Notes: a model not told the origin generated them from the sequence alone. DNA of 64,000 bases from Pseudonocardiales bacterium (GCA_023252195.1 JAHEXI010000010.1:1-64000), one strand, 5' to 3'; positions 51,778-62,971 are shown, counted from the first letter of the stretch. A program made the numbers and translations.

Positions 51778-52314
51778 GTGAGGCCAGTAACCAACTGGCC
51801 GCGACACCAGTTGACCCCGGTTGTGACGCGCACCGTTCTCGCCTTGGTCCTGCTGCTGGCCCCGCTCACCTCATGCGGCAGCTTCCAGCAAGGAGTCCGA
51901 GAGGGCTACAACGGCACCACCACCACCGCTGCCCCACCGCCGGATCCTGATCTGTGGCCCGGCTGGCATCACGTGGTCTACACCTGGGGTGTGTCCCGCA
52001 CACTCAAGGCCGGGGAGGATCAGAACATCGGGGTCGGCTGGAACAACCCTGTGACCGGTGCGCACGAGTACTCCTCAGCGAGCTCCACGCCCTTGCGTTT
52101 CCCCTACTCGGTCCAGTTCGATGTGACTGACCTGCACGTGGACAACCAGCACGTCGCGGCCGACTCGACAGTGGACGTCGCGAACCTGGCCGTCGACTGC
52201 ACCGTCACCGTCGACGGCCAGGTGCTGAATGCTGACCCGGGGACACGAGCTGTCATCGACCCCCGCGGACAAGTCCAGACCGGGGGCGGTTCTTCCTGCG
52301 TGCCACACAAGTAG
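51778..52314 (+). CDS. Putative lipoprotein, unknown
   Basis: GTG at 51778 starts 178 residues. The signal peptide (VLALVLLLAPLTSC) ends in a lipobox. A Thr/Pro linker (TTTTAAPPPDPD) precedes a beta-rich domain (VQFDVTDLHVDNQHVAADST, VDCTVTVDGQVLNADPGT) that resembles small periplasmic Ig-like domains. No family name is recognised. Confidence 0.6.
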   Translation: MRPVTNWPRHQLTPVVTRTVLALVLLLAPLTSCGSFQQGVREGYNGTTTTAAPPPDPDLWPGWHHVVYTWGVSRTLKAGEDQNIGVGWNNPVTGAHEYSSASSTPLRFPYSVQFDVTDLHVDNQHVAADSTVDVANLAVDCTVTVDGQVLNADPGTRAVIDPRGQVQTGGGSSCVPHK

Positions 52315-52405
52315 AGCGTTGCTCTACCTCAGCATCCTCGGTCGGCGCGGTGCTCGACACGAAATACACTCCTCTAGTTGCGATCGGATACTTCGCCCCA
52401 GAGCC

Positions 52406-52447
<42 letters not shown>

Positions 52448-52558
52448 GTCATCGTGGACGATCCGGGCGATGCGCTCAGCGGCACGCCGGATCTCCCACC
52501 CGGCGTCCTTTGCCTCGTGGCGTGGGCGGTGGTGCTTGTGCAGCCGGGTGTCAGTGAG

Positions 52559-53962
52559 TTAGACGAAGTCGAACTTTTCGGTGTGGATCTGCGGGAGTGG
52601 GATGTCCAGCTCGTTGAGCATGGTTACCACGTCGGTGACCATGGCGGGTGGTCCGCAGAGGTAGTAGCCGAGCTGGTTGCGCTGGAACTCGCTGGGTAGC
52701 AGTGCGGTGAGCAGCTCTTTGTCGACGGCGCCGGATGCGCCGGTCCAGCCCTTGGGTGGCTGGCGGAGCAGTTCGACGATGGTGAGGTCCAGTCGCTTCG
52801 TCAGCTCGTTGAGCTCGGGGCGGAACAGTAAATCGTCGACGGTGCGGGCTACCGTGACCAGCCGGTGTGGGCGCCGGTCGCGTCGGTGCGCCAGGGTTCG
52901 CAGCATGCTGATCATCGGGGTGATGCCGACCCCGCCGGCGATCATCACCAGGCCGGTGCTGTGTTGCAGGTCGACGCTGAAAGCACCGTGCGGGCCGTCA
53001 AGCCACACCGGATCGCCGGGCCGCAGCCGGCGCAGGTCGCGCGTGAAGTCGCCGCTGTGGCGAATGGTGAACTCCCTGCGTGTGTTTAGGTGAGCGCTGG
53101 AGGCGATGGTGAACGGGTGCTCCTGAGCCCTGATAGACGGACTCAGGCGCAGCCAGGCGAACTGGCCCGGTGCGAACCCCGAGGTGCGGCGATCCGGCCG
53201 GCGTGGGTTGGCGCGGGGCTCCAACACCAGCGTGCTCACCGTGGCGGTCTCCGGACGGATCGCGCGGACCACATACTTGCCGCGGGCCCCGAAGGTCGGC
53301 CGCCACAGCCACCGGTAGGCCAGCACGCCCAGCACTCCCAGCACCAGGATGGCGAACCCTACGCGCATCGCGCGGTCGCGGATGAGGTGGTTGAGCCACC
53401 AGATATGCAGCGCGGTGAGCACCAGCACCGACCCGCCCAGTCCTACGTGCACCCAGCGCCACACCTCGTAGCGGTGCCGCAGCCGCCTGCGCAGTAGTGT
53501 GAGCCCGATAAGAGCGCCCAACGCTACGGTGGCGCCGGTGGCCGCTCGGGCGCGATTGGGTGCGTGGACGATGTCGAGCAGTCCGAGGTCGGCGGGATTT
53601 ACCACTACCACCACCACGATGTGTGCGAGCACGAGCACCGCGATGAGCAATCCGGCGAAACGGTGCATTCGTAGCACCCCGTCGATACCGAAGCTGCGGG
53701 TCAGCGAACGCAGCCGCGAAGGCAATACGACCGCACAGGCCAGAAGCGAAGTGGCGGAAACCCCCATCCCGACAGATACCTCGGACAGCGGTGACGAGTG
53801 GTCGGCTTGGCTCAGGCCCAGCAGCACGGGCACCAGGAGCACGGCGAGCCCGGCCGTCGCCCACAGCGTTCGCTCCAGCAGCCGTCGTAGGCTGCGAAAC
53901 CGCAGGGAGGGGGAGTCACCGAGCTCGCTGCTTGAGAGCATCACCGACCCGTTGTCAGTCAT
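52559..53962 (-). CDS. Ferric-reductase-type FAD/NAD(P)H oxidoreductase
   Basis: The N-terminal half has about six membrane segments with histidines placed for heme (LRMHRFAGLLIAVLVLAHIV, WRWVHVGLGGSVLVLTALHI). The C-terminal half is a ferredoxin-reductase module: FAD motif QEHPFTIASSAH, NAD(P) loop MIAGGVGITPMISML and end LCGPPAMVTDVVTML. This is the ferric reductase/NADPH-oxidase-like layout. It would pass electrons from NAD(P)H across the membrane, possibly to Fe3+. ATG at 53962 is chosen; the frame is open to 54127 and an earlier start with an extra hydrophobic segment is possible. Confidence 0.82.
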   Translation of the reverse strand: MTDNGSVMLSSSELGDSPSLRFRSLRRLLERTLWATAGLAVLLVPVLLGLSQADHSSPLSEVSVGMGVSATSLLACAVVLPSRLRSLTRSFGIDGVLRMHRFAGLLIAVLVLAHIVVVVVVNPADLGLLDIVHAPNRARAATGATVALGALIGLTLLRRRLRHRYEVWRWVHVGLGGSVLVLTALHIWWLNHLIRDRAMRVGFAILVLGVLGVLAYRWLWRPTFGARGKYVVRAIRPETATVSTLVLEPRANPRRPDRRTSGFAPGQFAWLRLSPSIRAQEHPFTIASSAHLNTRREFTIRHSGDFTRDLRRLRPGDPVWLDGPHGAFSVDLQHSTGLVMIAGGVGITPMISMLRTLAHRRDRRPHRLVTVARTVDDLLFRPELNELTKRLDLTIVELLRQPPKGWTGASGAVDKELLTALLPSEFQRNQLGYYLCGPPAMVTDVVTMLNELDIPLPQIHTEKFDFV

Positions 53963-54127
53963 CCGGGCGCGAGGGGCGACGCGTGGCCGCCGACTACTTC
54001 GAACCCCACAGTGCGACGCCCCCCAGTAGTGCAACACCACGAGTGTCAGCGCGGCGATCACGGCGGGGCCGCCGGTCCTTTGGATGAATCGGGTCATCGA
54101 GACTAGATCGAGTGCTCTGGATCGCAC

Positions 54128-55000
54128 GAGCCTCCTACTTCGGTCATGGACGTATCAGGATGGGCGACGTTGGAGCCGGGGGCCGTTCCACAGTGGATGC
54201 GTAGATGAAGTCGTCCCTCACCCGGTGACGTCGGGTGCGCCAGTCGACCGGGAGCATGCTCGTGGGACCGGGGTGGTGGTCAGGATGTTCCAGCGATAGT
54301 CAGCGCAGCGGGTGTCAGCAGCAGGGTATTTAGAGCATCCTGAGGCCATCGGCGAAATATCCGACGGTCCGGCCCCGCATGGCGTCAGCCAGGTCCGAAC
54401 GAGTTGTTGGGTGTCTGCATGGGCGCCGGTTCGCGTGCCGAGGACCCGACGGTGGCAGACGAGAGTGTCCTCGTGAAGTGCCCGGACCGCCTTCGTGTCC
54501 CGTCCGGCAAGACGCGCGGCCAATGCCATCGCGAACTGACCGCGACATAGGGGCCCCCTCCCCTCAGATGGGTGCACCTGCACGTGCATACGTACGGTAG
54601 TGGATGTGCCTGGCTAGTGTCAATGCATGAGCATCTGCTCGCAGTCCTACCGCAAATACCAATCGCTTAGCCGGGACTGAGGAAGCGGGAAAGCGGGGCG
54701 AGCCTTTCAGGAGACGAAAGGAGGTCCGTGTGCAATTGCCACTTACACCTGGACAACCGCCAGGAGATACGTGCGCCTTACCAGTCGCCGGAGCGCGGAT
54801 ACGTCCACTGCTCCGCGGCCTACCAGATTGACACGCGTGCCGTGGCGTGGGGTTGCACTTGTCCATTAGGATCTTGCTTGTGGTCTTGATCCGGTGGGTG
54901 GTCAATCTGACGCTGTGGAGGATTCCCGGCTCTAGGGTCGATGCCCGGGGGTTGCCTCTCAGCAGGTGCGTAGCCGTCGAGGGGTGCGTGGGGGGATCCG
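54128..55000. other. Long gap, no assured gene
   Basis: A minus-strand frame at 54218-54589 is helical-looking (RGQFAMALAARLAGRDTKAV) but unrecognised. A near-perfect ribosome site AAAGGAGGT at 54717-54725 is followed by GTG at 54728 (53-codon Cys-rich frame) and GTG at 54730 (33-codon frame); neither is supported by homology. The last part probably holds the promoter of the DivIVA-like gene. Confidence 0.4.
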
Positions 55001-55780
55001 ATGCCGTTGACTCCGGCTGATGTTGCCAACGTTGCGTTCAATAAGCCGTCGCTGGGCAAGCGGGGCTACGACGAGGGTGAGGTGGATGCGTTTCTTGATG
55101 TGGTGAGGGCCGAACTGGCTCGGTTGATCCAGGACAACCAGGGTCTTCGTGATCAGGTTGAGCAGCTCGGTGTGGCGCGGGTCGATACCGGTCCTGACCT
55201 TGGGCCGTTGGAGCCACCTCGGTTGGTGATCGCTCCGGTGGTACCGATGAGGGAGCGGACCTCGCCGGGTGGTGATCACAATGTTCGGGCTGCCAGGGTG
55301 CTGGGTCTGGCCCAGGAGATGGCGGATCGGGTGACCGGTGAGGCCAAGGCCGAAGCGGACGGAATGCTGGGCGATGCTCGGGTCAGATCCGAGGAGCTGC
55401 TCTCCGGGGCGAGGGCGAAGGCGGATGGTCTGTTCACCGAGGCCAGGACCCGGGCCGAGACGATGCTCAATGATGCCCGTAGCAAAGCGGAGATTGTGGA
55501 TCGGCAGTCCCGGGATAAGGCTGCGTCGCTGGAGCGCGATGCAGCGCGCAAGCACGCCGAGATCATCGGTTCGCTGAGCCAGGAGAAGAACACACTGGAG
55601 AACAAGCTCGACGAGCTACGCACGTTCGAGCGTGAGTACCGCACCCGCTTGACGACCTACCTGGACTCACAACTTCGACAGCTCAACGGGCGCGGATCCG
55701 TCGCACCAGCAGACCCGATACGCGACCAGCAGGGCGTCACGGGCACCGAAGTCGACGCGCATGCCACAGCGGGTAGCTAA
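55001..55780 (+). CDS. DivIVA/Wag31-like polar growth protein
   Basis: The N-terminus (MPLTPADVANVAFNKPSLGK, then RGYDEGEVDAFLDVVRAELA) is the conserved membrane-curvature-binding DivIVA domain. It is followed by a short linker and a long coiled coil (ARVLGLAQEMADRVTGEAKA to about residue 225) and a polar tail. Length is 259 residues, close to Wag31. ATG at 55001 follows GGGGGGAT. Neighbouring genes are not the division cluster (sepF, yggT) where wag31 normally lies, so this may be a second copy. Confidence 0.88.
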   Translation: MPLTPADVANVAFNKPSLGKRGYDEGEVDAFLDVVRAELARLIQDNQGLRDQVEQLGVARVDTGPDLGPLEPPRLVIAPVVPMRERTSPGGDHNVRAARVLGLAQEMADRVTGEAKAEADGMLGDARVRSEELLSGARAKADGLFTEARTRAETMLNDARSKAEIVDRQSRDKAASLERDAARKHAEIIGSLSQEKNTLENKLDELRTFEREYRTRLTTYLDSQLRQLNGRGSVAPADPIRDQQGVTGTEVDAHATAGS

Positions 55781-55796
55781 CAACCGGAAACCATCA

Positions 55797-55839
55797 GCGC
55801 CCCTGGCATGGTGAACAGGCCATAGACAACCAAGGGCGC
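55797..55839. terminator. Hairpin after the DivIVA-like gene
   Basis: GCGCCCCTGG pairs with CCAAGGGCGC (9 of 10) around a 23-base loop that holds its own ATGG/CCAT pair. It starts 17 bases after the stop codon. Confidence 0.6.
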
Positions 55840-56099
55840 CTAGTTCCGTGGGCTGGTGGAGCCCCGCGGATATTCCACAACTGCGCGGTGTCACCGTCAC
55901 TGGCGGTGGCCAGGATGTGCCCATCAGGGCTATGACACCGAGTCATCCTGTGCTGATTTCTTGGGCTGGCCCGACGTCGGCGATGTGACCAACGGTCCGG
56001 TGGAGGCGACCGTGGTGAGGACGCTGAGTCCCGGCGCCAGTGTTTGGAGTCGCTGATTCATCGAGCACAACCGGCCGCGATCGCGGTCGTTAGGTCCCA

Positions 56100-56142
56100 G
56101 GTCGTACCGGCACCGAACCCCCGACCCGGTGCCGGTACGACC
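56100..56142. terminator. Perfect 15-bp inverted repeat
   Basis: GGTCGTACCGGCACC at 56100-56114 pairs perfectly with 56128-56142 around 13 bases. No gene ends directly at it; it may be a terminator for unseen transcription or a binding site. Confidence 0.6.
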
Positions 56143-56377
56143 ACTCTGGGGGGATATTCGCTTTCCGGTCACGACCGCGGTCGTTGGACTGGGTACGGCC
56201 ACCAGTACGGGCCGGTTTGAGGGTTTATAAGGGGGGTCGCCCCGTAGAAGGTTGGGGGTTCTACGGGTCGATCACCCCCGATAGACGCGCTCACGGAAGC
56301 GGCGATCAACGTTTTGCGTGTTTCGGTGACCCGATTCGGGTTGACCAGCTCACCCCGTGGGAACGGCTCCACCCACG

Positions 56378-56578
56378 ATGAGCGCGGAGGCGACGACCGG
56401 GGCACCGGCCCGCTCTCGGGTGCTCGATGAGCTGCTGGCGGCCGCCTACGCATCAGTCCAGCTGATCAGTGCCACCGATCAGCTTGTGCCGTTCGTCGGT
56501 CCTAGTGCGTCCGATCGGCGCAGTGCAGGGTCCATGAAGGGTGTCGTTCCCCCATTCTGTAAGTCCGAGGGTGCGTGA
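56378..56578 (+). CDS. Small hypothetical protein
   Basis: ATG at 56378 (or GTG at 56357) opens 66 residues with a helical start (SRVLDELLAAAYASVQLISA) and then TDQLVPFVGP. The C-terminal part after residue 45 looks unnatural and may be read-through. It lies just upstream of the Cys-rich small gene, and the two may be remnants or parts of one unit. A leader hairpin (CCCGTAGAA/TTCTACGGG) lies near 56240-56270. Confidence 0.35.
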   Translation: MSAEATTGAPARSRVLDELLAAAYASVQLISATDQLVPFVGPSASDRRSAGSMKGVVPPFCKSEGA

Positions 56579-56626
56579 TTCGGATCGCGTGGCGCGGAGA
56601 TCCTCGATACGGGGGAAGGGGACGGG

Positions 56627-56950
56627 GTGGACCGGGTTCTGGGTCAAATACTCCGCAAGGCGGTGTGGGACCGGCTCGACCTGCTCGACGAGCTGGTGAG
56701 CGACGCTGACAATCGGTCGCTGTTGTCGGTGGCGCGCGGTGAGTTGCCCCGCCTGATTTCTGGGTGGCGGGATTTGCTTGCGACCCACGCGCCGGATTCT
56801 CGGGGCCGATGTCCGGAGTGCTCGAACCCGTGGCGTCCTCGTGTAGCGCCGTGCCGCGTGTGGCGGACTGCGCACGAGCACCTCGTCGCCGTCGAAACCG
56901 TGCCCCAGGCGCGGCCTGCGATAGGTCCCCTGCCTGTCGGAGCGGCGTAG
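56627..56950 (+). CDS. Small zinc-ribbon-like protein
   Basis: GTG at 56627 follows GGGGAAGGGGACGG. The 107 residues are helical at first (RKAVWDRLDLLDELVSDADN, LPRLISGWRDLLATHAP), then contain RGRCPECSNPWRPRVAPCRV with a following His, a probable Cys3-His zinc site. I recall similar short proteins in Pseudonocardiales genomes with no known role. Confidence 0.6.
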   Translation: MDRVLGQILRKAVWDRLDLLDELVSDADNRSLLSVARGELPRLISGWRDLLATHAPDSRGRCPECSNPWRPRVAPCRVWRTAHEHLVAVETVPQARPAIGPLPVGAA

Positions 56951-58424
56951 TGGGCTGATAGTTGATCTCAACTCCATAGAGCTGGCGGTTTCGCTGCGAT
57001 TCGTGGGTTACCACCGCACCCGCGAGGGGTGAGTAGCCGCCATGTGGCCGGTGATCCGGTTAACGTCCGTGCCCCCGACCCGAGATGTCGATGGGTCACC
57101 GGCCACACCAAAATGTTCTCCGCTGCAGGCTTCGAGCGTCGAACCCGGGGGAGCGCCACAACCCCGGCAAGTGCAACGCGCCCTCGGGGCACAACTTCAC
57201 AGCCTGGACCCATTGCGCTTCTCACCCGAGTGGAGTGCCGCGCCGGTGGCGCCGTCGTTGCCTGACCGGCCGCCGCCGTCAACGTTGGTCCGATGACCGC
57301 CGGATCCCACCTGCCCGGTGCCCTAGTGCACCGCAGGCCCGGGAGATCCCCCGACCGGCGCCGGACGCGTGCAGCGCAGGCACCCGCAATCGGGGCGGGG
57401 TCGTTCACAAGGTAACGGCCCCGCCCCACTATTCTGCTCCGCGCGAGAACGTCGGTTGACGCGCACACTTCGGCTCGGACTCTTCAAAAGGGCATCGCCT
57501 TGTAGCGGCCTCTTCAAGTCCCACGGATGGGGCCAGTCTCCTCGCTGCGGGCATCGCATCGACGGCTGGCAACCGCTGTCAGCGGTGACCGGTGTGGTCG
57601 GTCGGCGGCCGCCGACCAGACTCTGCTGCCCACGACAACTCCGACATCGAGCCGGTCGACATCGGCTGTGGATGTGCATCGCCCACCACGGTGCACTCCA
57701 CAGAACGCCTCGAACGCTCCACGGTAATGGTCTCCCACGACATTCCTCATGGGAACAGCTGGAATGTCACCAGGGGCGTACGCGATCGTGTCCTGGTCCT
57801 GCTCGGAGAAGGTGTGCTTGTGCGTGCGCTCGTTCCACACTTCACGGTCTCCGGTCCGGTTTGCCATGTGGGCCGAGCCCAGATCGCCGCCCACGGGCTA
57901 CGCCGGCCCGGCTGGAGCGTGCCTTGGCGGTGATTCCACTGCTGGGCGACGACCGTATGTATGCCGAGTTCGGCAGCACTGTCAATCTGGGCGTTAGAGT
58001 GCGCGGGCGGATTCTGCGGCCATTGTGGTCGCCGCACGGCCTACCGAGAGGTGTTCGTGATCGAAGCGGCTGCCCTCACCAGTGGCACGCAAGCGGGCAC
58101 CCTGCCACGGCCGGGCCGTGCATCCGTACCCACTCCCGGAGCAGCACCACCAACGGCACGCCACAATCATCATCGACGAGCACTACAGCCGGCTCCTGAA
58201 CCGGCCGCAGCAGTCGGGCCACCGCTTCAAGCGATCACTGGGATAATTGCTGCTGTGCCGCAGGTGGAACCAGCAGCGGGGGGTTGCGCTGCCGTCGCAC
58301 CTTTCCCCGTTGATGATTGTGGCTGTTCCGTAGCAGGTGCGACGCCAGCCAGTCGGGAACCAAGATGGCTGCTGGCACCAAGGACACGACCTGCGGCACG
58401 TGCAGATCGGCAAAAGGATAGACG
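56951..58424. other. Long gap, no recognised gene
   Basis: Nearly 1.5 kb before the carboxylic acid reductase has only unconvincing frames on both strands, none with known motifs. A near-perfect 14-bp GC hairpin lies at 57392-57427. The stretch could be decayed coding DNA or the reductase control region. Confidence 0.4.
57392..57427. terminator. GC-rich 14-bp hairpin
   Basis: GGGGCGGGGTCGTT pairs with AACGGCCCCGCCCC (one G-T) around CACAAGGT. It has terminator form but no assigned gene ends at it. Confidence 0.55.
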
Positions 58425-61400
58425 ATGACGAGTGACGCACGGCATGACATCGGAGGTCTCCTGGGACAGGGCGGGACCCGAGAAGATCGACTCGCCCGCC
58501 GGGTCGCTGACTTGTACGCCACGGACCCGCAATTCCAAGGTGCCGACCCGGTCCCCGCGGTCATCGAGGCGGCGCGCCGGCCGGGCCTTCGGCTCGCGCC
58601 GCTCTTGCAGACGCTGATGGAGGGCTACGCAGACCGCCCTGCACTTGGGCAACGCGCGCGTGAGTTGACGATGGACGCTGCGACGGGCCGCACTTCGGCC
58701 CCTCTGCTGCCCAGCTTCGAGACCATGAGTTACCGCGACCTGTGGGCGCACGTGAGCGCGGTCGCCAGCGCCTGGCGGCACGACCCGATCCACCCGTTAG
58801 ACCCGGGAGACTTCGTGGCCACCGTGGGTTTCGCCAGTCCCGAATACCTGATCGTCGACCTGGTTTGTGCCTGTCTCGGCTTGGTGTCGGTGCCACTGCA
58901 GCACAACGCACCGGCCTCCCGGTTGAGGCCGATCATCGCCGAGATCGAGCCACGGGTGCTCGCCGTGAGTGCCGCGTATCTGGATGTCGCTATCGAGTCT
59001 GCGCGCAGCAGCGCGTCGCTGCGGCGTCTGGTGGTCTTCGACTACCAGCCCGCGGTCGACGACCAACGTGAGAATCTGGAGCTGGCGCGCAGGCGCGTAA
59101 AGGACGCGGGCATGCCGGTGCTCATCGACACGCTGGGCGAGAATGTCGTGCGCGGTAGGGCGTTGCCGCCCGAGCCGTTATACACCGCCGGTACCGAAGA
59201 GCGGCTGGCGATGATCCTCTACACGTCCGGGAGCACCGGGGCGCCGAAGGGCGCCATGTACACCGAGCGGATGGTCTCCAGGCTGTGGACGATGGGCTTG
59301 TCGCAATTCGAGACACCCGTGTTCAACGTCAACTTCCTGCCGCTGAACCATCTCGGCGGGCGGGTGCCCTTGGCCTCGTCCTTCCTCGCCGGCGGCACCA
59401 ACTATTTCGTTCCCGAGACCGATCTGTCGACCTTGTACGAGGACTGGACCCTCGTACGCCCCACACAGATGGGCCTCGTGCCCAGTGTGGTCGACATGCT
59501 ATTCCAGCGGTACAGGAGTGCAGCGGACCGACGCCGCGCCGAAGGTGCCGACCCTGCCGTCGCCGAGGCGGAGGCGGCGGCGGAGCTGCGGGAGCAGGTG
59601 CTCGGCGGACGCGTTCTGGGAGTGATTGTCGGCACCGCGCCACTAGCCGGCGAGATGAAGGCGTTCCTCGAGTCATGCCTGGACGTGCACGTAGGCGACG
59701 GCTACGGCTCGACGGAGGTCGGGACAGTCACCAGCAACGGCACGGTGACGAGACCGCCGGTAATCGATTACAAGCTCATCGATGTCCCCGAGCTCGGCTA
59801 TTTCCTGACTGACAAGCCTTATCCGAGGGGTGAACTCCTGGTGAAGTCGGACACCGCCACGCCGGGATACTACAAACACCCCGAAATCACCGCTGAGGTC
59901 TTCGACGCCGACGGCTACTACCGCACCGGCGATGTCATGGCCGAAATTGAACCGGATCAGTTTGTCTACGTCGACCGGCGCAGCAACGTATTGAAGCTGT
60001 CGCAGGGCGAGTTCGTGGCTGTCTCGCGGCTGGAGGCCGTGTTCGGCAGCGCTGCGCTGGTCCGGCAGATCTTCGTCTATGGCAACAGTGAACGTCCCGC
60101 CCTGCTGGCGGTCATCGTCCCCACCCAGGACGCGCTGAAGAGGTTCGCCGACCATGTCGGCGCACTCAGTACCGCGCTCAGCGAGTCCCTTCAACAAACA
60201 GCAAAACTCGCCCAGCTGCAGTCGTACGAGGTGCCGCGCGACTTTCTGATCGAGTCCGAACCGTTCAGCGCCGCCAACGGTTTGCTTTCCGGGGTCGGCA
60301 AGCTGCTGCGACCCAAGCTGCAGGAACATTACGGCGAGCGGCTTGAGCAGTTGTACGCCGATCTCGCCGCCGCGCAGGTCGACGAGCTACGCACACTGCG
60401 CGAGGCGGCTGCGGACCAACCGGTGGTCGACACCCTGACCCGCGCCGTGCGGGTGCTCCTGGGATCCGCGGGCGCCGGCCTCAACCCGGACGCGCATTTC
60501 ACCGACCTCGGCGGTGATTCCCTGTCCGCGCTGACCTTCTCCGACCTGTTGCACGAGATCTTCGGAATCGAGGTACCGGTGGGGGACATCATCGGTCCAG
60601 CGACCAACCTGGGACAGCTTGCGGAATACATCGAGGCCGAGCGCGGGTCTGGTGCGAAGCGCCCCACGTTCGCGACGGTCCACGGGCAAGGCACCGCGCA
60701 ACTCCACGCCAGCGACCTCACGCTGGACAAGTTCATCGACGTTAAGACGTTGGCCGACGCCAAGACGCTTCCCCACACCGGCGGCCAGCCGCATACCGTC
60801 CTGCTAACAGGCGCGAACGGTTACCTCGGGCGGTTCTTGTGCCTTGAATGGTTGCAACGACTCTCGCAGACCGGCGGCACACTGATCTGCGTCGTCCGGG
60901 GAGGCGACGCGGCCACGGCCAGGACACGGCTCGAGGAGGTCTTCGACAGCGGCGACCCAGAGCTACTGCGGCATTTCCACGAGCTGGCCGCCGATCACCT
61001 CGAAGTCCTCTCCGGCGACATCGGTCAGCCCAACCTCGGCCTGGACGAGGCGACCTGGGACCGGCTGGCCCGGAGCGTGGACCTCATCGTCCACCCAGCC
61101 GCCCTGGTCAACCACGTTCTCCCCTACGGCCAACTCTTCGGCCCCAATGTCGTCGGTACCGCCGAGTTGATCCACCTGGCGATCACCACCCGGATCAAGT
61201 CGATCACCTACCTCTCGAGCGTGGCCGTGGCCATGTCCGTCGGCCCGGTCGACTTCCAGGAGGACGGCGATATTCGCGCTATCAGCCCAGTCCGTCCGGT
61301 TGACGAGACGTACGCCAACGGCTACGCGAACAGCAAATGGGCCGGCGAGGTGCTGCTGCGAGAAGCACACGATCTATGCGGCCTGCCGGTCGCAGTGTTT

Positions 61401-61982
61401 CGCTCCGACATGATCCTCGCCCACACCCGATACATCGGGCAGCTGAATGTGCCCGACGCGTTCACCCGGCTGATATTCAGCCTTCTCGCGACAGGCATCG
61501 CACCGCGCTCCTTCTACGAGACCGACGCTGGAGCAAACCGGTCGAGGGCACACTACGACGGACTGCCCGCTGACTTCGTCGCCGAATCGATCACCATACT
61601 CGGCGAGCAGGCCACCGAAGGGTTCCGCTCCTTCGACGTCATGAACCCCTACGACGACGGCGTCTCGGTGGACACGTTCGTCGACTGGCTCATCGACGCC
61701 GGCCACAAGATCCAGCGGATCGACGACTATCAAGACTGGCTCGCACGCTTCGAAACCGCGTTGAGGGCTCTACCGGAAAAGCAGCGACAGCAAACGGTTC
61801 TCCCCCTACTCAACGCCTACCAGACGCCCGAGAAGCCGCTCCGAGGCGGCCCCGCCGCAACAAAGGTGTTCCACGCCGCAGTACGCGCGGCCAAAATCGG
61901 CGCCGAAGAAGACATTCCCCATCTCTCGGCGCCACTGATCGACAAATACGTCACCGACTTGCGGCACCTCGGTCTGCTCTAA
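58425..61982 (+). CDS. car: Carboxylic acid reductase (A-T-R)
   Basis: This 1185-residue enzyme reduces carboxylic acids to aldehydes with ATP and NADPH. The adenylation domain (about 1-650) has [11 protein letters not shown] (from residue 266), VGDGYGSTE and [11 protein letters not shown]. The carrier domain has [12 protein letters not shown], with Ser699 as the phosphopantetheine site. The reductase domain has the NADPH loop [10 protein letters not shown] (from about residue 795) and catalytic Tyr967/Lys971 in [12 protein letters not shown] at 58425 follows AAAAGGAT. No phosphopantetheinyl transferase is adjacent, so activation must come from elsewhere. The product is probably cytosolic and the natural substrate is unknown. 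Confidence 0.95.
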   Translation: MTSDARHDIGGLLGQGGTREDRLARRVADLYATDPQFQGADPVPAVIEAARRPGLRLAPLLQTLMEGYADRPALGQRARELTMDAATGRTSAPLLPSFETMSYRDLWAHVSAVASAWRHDPIHPLDPGDFVATVGFASPEYLIVDLVCACLGLVSVPLQHNAPASRLRPIIAEIEPRVLAVSAAYLDVAIESARSSASLRRLVVFDYQPAVDDQRENLELARRRVKDAGMPVLIDTLGENVVRGRALPPEPLYTAGTEERLAMILYTSGSTGAPKGAMYTERMVSRLWTMGLSQFETPVFNVNFLPLNHLGGRVPLASSFLAGGTNYFVPETDLSTLYEDWTLVRPTQMGLVPSVVDMLFQRYRSAADRRRAEGADPAVAEAEAAAELREQVLGGRVLGVIVGTAPLAGEMKAFLESCLDVHVGDGYGSTEVGTVTSNGTVTRPPVIDYKLIDVPELGYFLTDKPYPRGELLVKSDTATPGYYKHPEITAEVFDADGYYRTGDVMAEIEPDQFVYVDRRSNVLKLSQGEFVAVSRLEAVFGSAALVRQIFVYGNSERPALLAVIVPTQDALKRFADHVGALSTALSESLQQTAKLAQLQSYEVPRDFLIESEPFSAANGLLSGVGKLLRPKLQEHYGERLEQLYADLAAAQVDELRTLREAAADQPVVDTLTRAVRVLLGSAGAGLNPDAHFTDLGGDSLSALTFSDLLHEIFGIEVPVGDIIGPATNLGQLAEYIEAERGSGAKRPTFATVHGQGTAQLHASDLTLDKFIDVKTLADAKTLPHTGGQPHTVLLTGANGYLGRFLCLEWLQRLSQTGGTLICVVRGGDAATARTRLEEVFDSGDPELLRHFHELAADHLEVLSGDIGQPNLGLDEATWDRLARSVDLIVHPAALVNHVLPYGQLFGPNVVGTAELIHLAITTRIKSITYLSSVAVAMSVGPVDFQEDGDIRAISPVRPVDETYANGYANSKWAGEVLLREAHDLCGLPVAVFRSDMILAHTRYIGQLNVPDAFTRLIFSLLATGIAPRSFYETDAGANRSRAHYDGLPADFVAESITILGEQATEGFRSFDVMNPYDDGVSVDTFVDWLIDAGHKIQRIDDYQDWLARFETALRALPEKQRQQTVLPLLNAYQTPEKPLRGGPAATKVFHAAVRAAKIGAEEDIPHLSAPLIDKYVTDLRHLGLL

Positions 61983-62099
61983 GCGGACACCGCCCACCAT
62001 CGCCGGCGAGTGGTCCCAGCAGCTCGCCGCGGACCTGGCGCCACCATGCACGGAAAAAGCGGCGGCGCCATAGGCGACGCCAGGTGAAGCGGCGGCAGG

Positions 62100-62915
62100 T
62101 GTGGAATCGGCCGGTGGGGGAGGGCGGGCTGGTGGTCGATCAGGACAAACCGCAGCGCGCACCGCGATCTCCAGGCCGTGCTCGACTGCGAACGAGATTC
62201 GCTCCGCCGTCCGAGCCGGACACCACGCACACCCCCGCCCGGTGCAACTGGCCAACGGTCTGCACCCGCACCTGGTAGGTCAGCCCGGTCTTACGCAGGA
62301 ACTCCGAGAATCATGCGTAAGGACGACACCCATGCTTTGCCCAGCGTGGGAACGAACGCATCGGTGCCCGGCGTGCTGACGCCACCGCTGGCCATGATCT
62401 TCGCGATGTCCACACCCCGCTCGGTGCGGTGCTGCACCGCACGGCACAACTCATCGACGCCTCGGGCCTGGCCACCCATGTTCCAGCAATGTCCACCCGG
62501 GCTCGTGATCGGCGCCCCCGAAGCCAGCACGGACGGCATTCCGGTATCGCCCCGGTTGCGGTCGCGCCAGTCGATCACCGCCCAGCTTCGGTCACCGAGG
62601 TCCCGCACCGTCGTCACCCCGGAAGCGAGGTGGGCACGCAGCGAACCCTCAAATGACCGCAGTCATCTCCTCAGCACTGAAAGTGGGTAGGCGGTCGAGC
62701 GCGCCGTGGCCGCCATCGCCGCAGAGATGCACATGCGTATCGATCAATCCGGGTAGCAGCGTCGCGTCCGGGAAATCGACCACGTCGCATCCGTCGGGCA
62801 GTGGCATCCCGGATGGCGCAACGCCGACAATACGACTGCCATCGATAAGCACTGTCTCAGCGTCGGGCACAATCCGTTCACCGTCGAACACCCGCCGTGC
62901 CCTTATCGCTATCAA
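62100..62915 (-). pseudogene. Amidohydrolase (imidazolonepropionase-like), broken
   Basis: TTG at 62915 opens IAIRARRVFDGERIVPDAET and the metal-binding LLPGLIDTHVHLCGDGG, then stops at 62649. One extra T near 62652 is the cause: the next frame continues GSLRAHLASGVTTVRDLGDR and GVDIAKIMASGGVSTPGTDA to a stop at 62291. A third frame further on has LHRAGVCVVSGSDGGAN, the late metal Asp region. The segment with the central His ligands is missing. It is a pseudogene with a shift and an internal deletion. Confidence 0.72.
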
Positions 62916-62971
62916 GCGCCGCCTCGCTCACCAACGCCCGCACACGCCTGTCGAACCACATCCGAGTCCGG

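Noticed and set aside
56951-58424. Coding gene in the gap before the carboxylic acid reductase
   Set aside because: Open frames on both strands lack motifs, ribosome sites and plausible composition.
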